The notes beneath the pieces are model-generated. The model worked only from the letters and a program-made list of their open reading frames with translations. It was not told the origin of the DNA and made no database searches. Shown here in pieces: positions 63,894 through 64,000 of a stretch of DNA of 64,000 nt. Each line of letters starts with the position of its first letter. The stretch's first letter is position 1. The stretch is from Anaerostipes sp. Lineage in GTDB: Bacteria > Bacillota > Clostridia > Lachnospirales > Lachnospiraceae. Where the stretch lies: positions 22,123-86,122 of the forward strand of contig JAQVEG010000002.1 in NCBI GenBank assembly GCA_028697725.1, written 5' to 3'. A program made the translations under genes and the position numbers.

Positions 63894-63921
63894 ACTATAC
63901 CACAAATCAAATAAAAAGCAA
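63894..63921 (-). promoter_or_regulatory. Candidate pyrF/pyr array promoter
   Basis: TTGCTT (63916-63921) -16 bp- TATAGT (63894-63899); -35 lies in the upstream gene's terminator arm. Confidence 0.5.
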
Positions 63922-63947
63922 AGAATGAGATCCTTCTTTGCTTTTTA
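63912..63947 (-). terminator. Terminator of the gene at the window edge
   Basis: aaaaagcaaagaa-tgagatcc-ttctttgcttttt. Confidence 0.85.
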
Positions 63948-63948
63948 T

Positions 63949-64000
63949 TTATTCGCTTTTTACTGGATAAAAAGAAACAGTAAATTTAGTTCCTTTTCCC
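63949..64000 (-). CDS. C-terminus of a probable sensor histidine kinase (partial)
   Basis: Minus strand encodes ...GKGTKFTVSFYPVKSE*, G2-box-like ATPase C-terminus. Confidence 0.55.
   Translation of the reverse strand, partial: GKGTKFTVSFYPVKSE

Overview
This 64 kb window is low-GC Firmicutes chromosome. Gene content (T-boxes, CIRCE, gatCAB, PASTA kinase, clpC, Nfn, Psd/PssA) suggests Clostridia, probably Lachnospiraceae; that placement is inference. About 60 genes are present, and nearly all lie on the minus strand. Only a radical-SAM gene and an Fe/Mn superoxide dismutase gene are on plus. Most content is core: thrS, gatCAB, priA-def-fmt-rsmB-rlmN-stp-prkC-rsgA-thiN, glmM, psd/pssA, guaB, nfnAB, groESL, glnS, radA, clpC, and de novo purine and pyrimidine genes. 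I see no rRNA, tRNA, CRISPR array, prophage or IS element, and no clear multi-gene defence system. Items worth a second look: (1) two T-boxes whose mutual alignment reads Thr(ACC) for thrS and Asn(AAC) for gatCAB, consistent with glnS in the same window; (2) pyr and pur genes packed into one ~11.4 kb co-directional array with no visible internal terminator, carrying a CBS-pair protein, an HD phosphohydrolase and a cell-wall amidase; (3) an RND pump with a ~200-aa coiled-coil insertion, behind a MarR gene and divergent from SOD; (4) an ABC/FtsX plus xxxLxxG-heptad export operon with an operator-like palindrome over its start site; (5) an AraM-type glycerol-1-phosphate dehydrogenase between a SorC regulator and two HAD phosphatases; (6) a short GntR in the CtsR position upstream of clpC; (7) promoters nested in upstream terminators. 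All calls come from reading the sequence; no database search was run.
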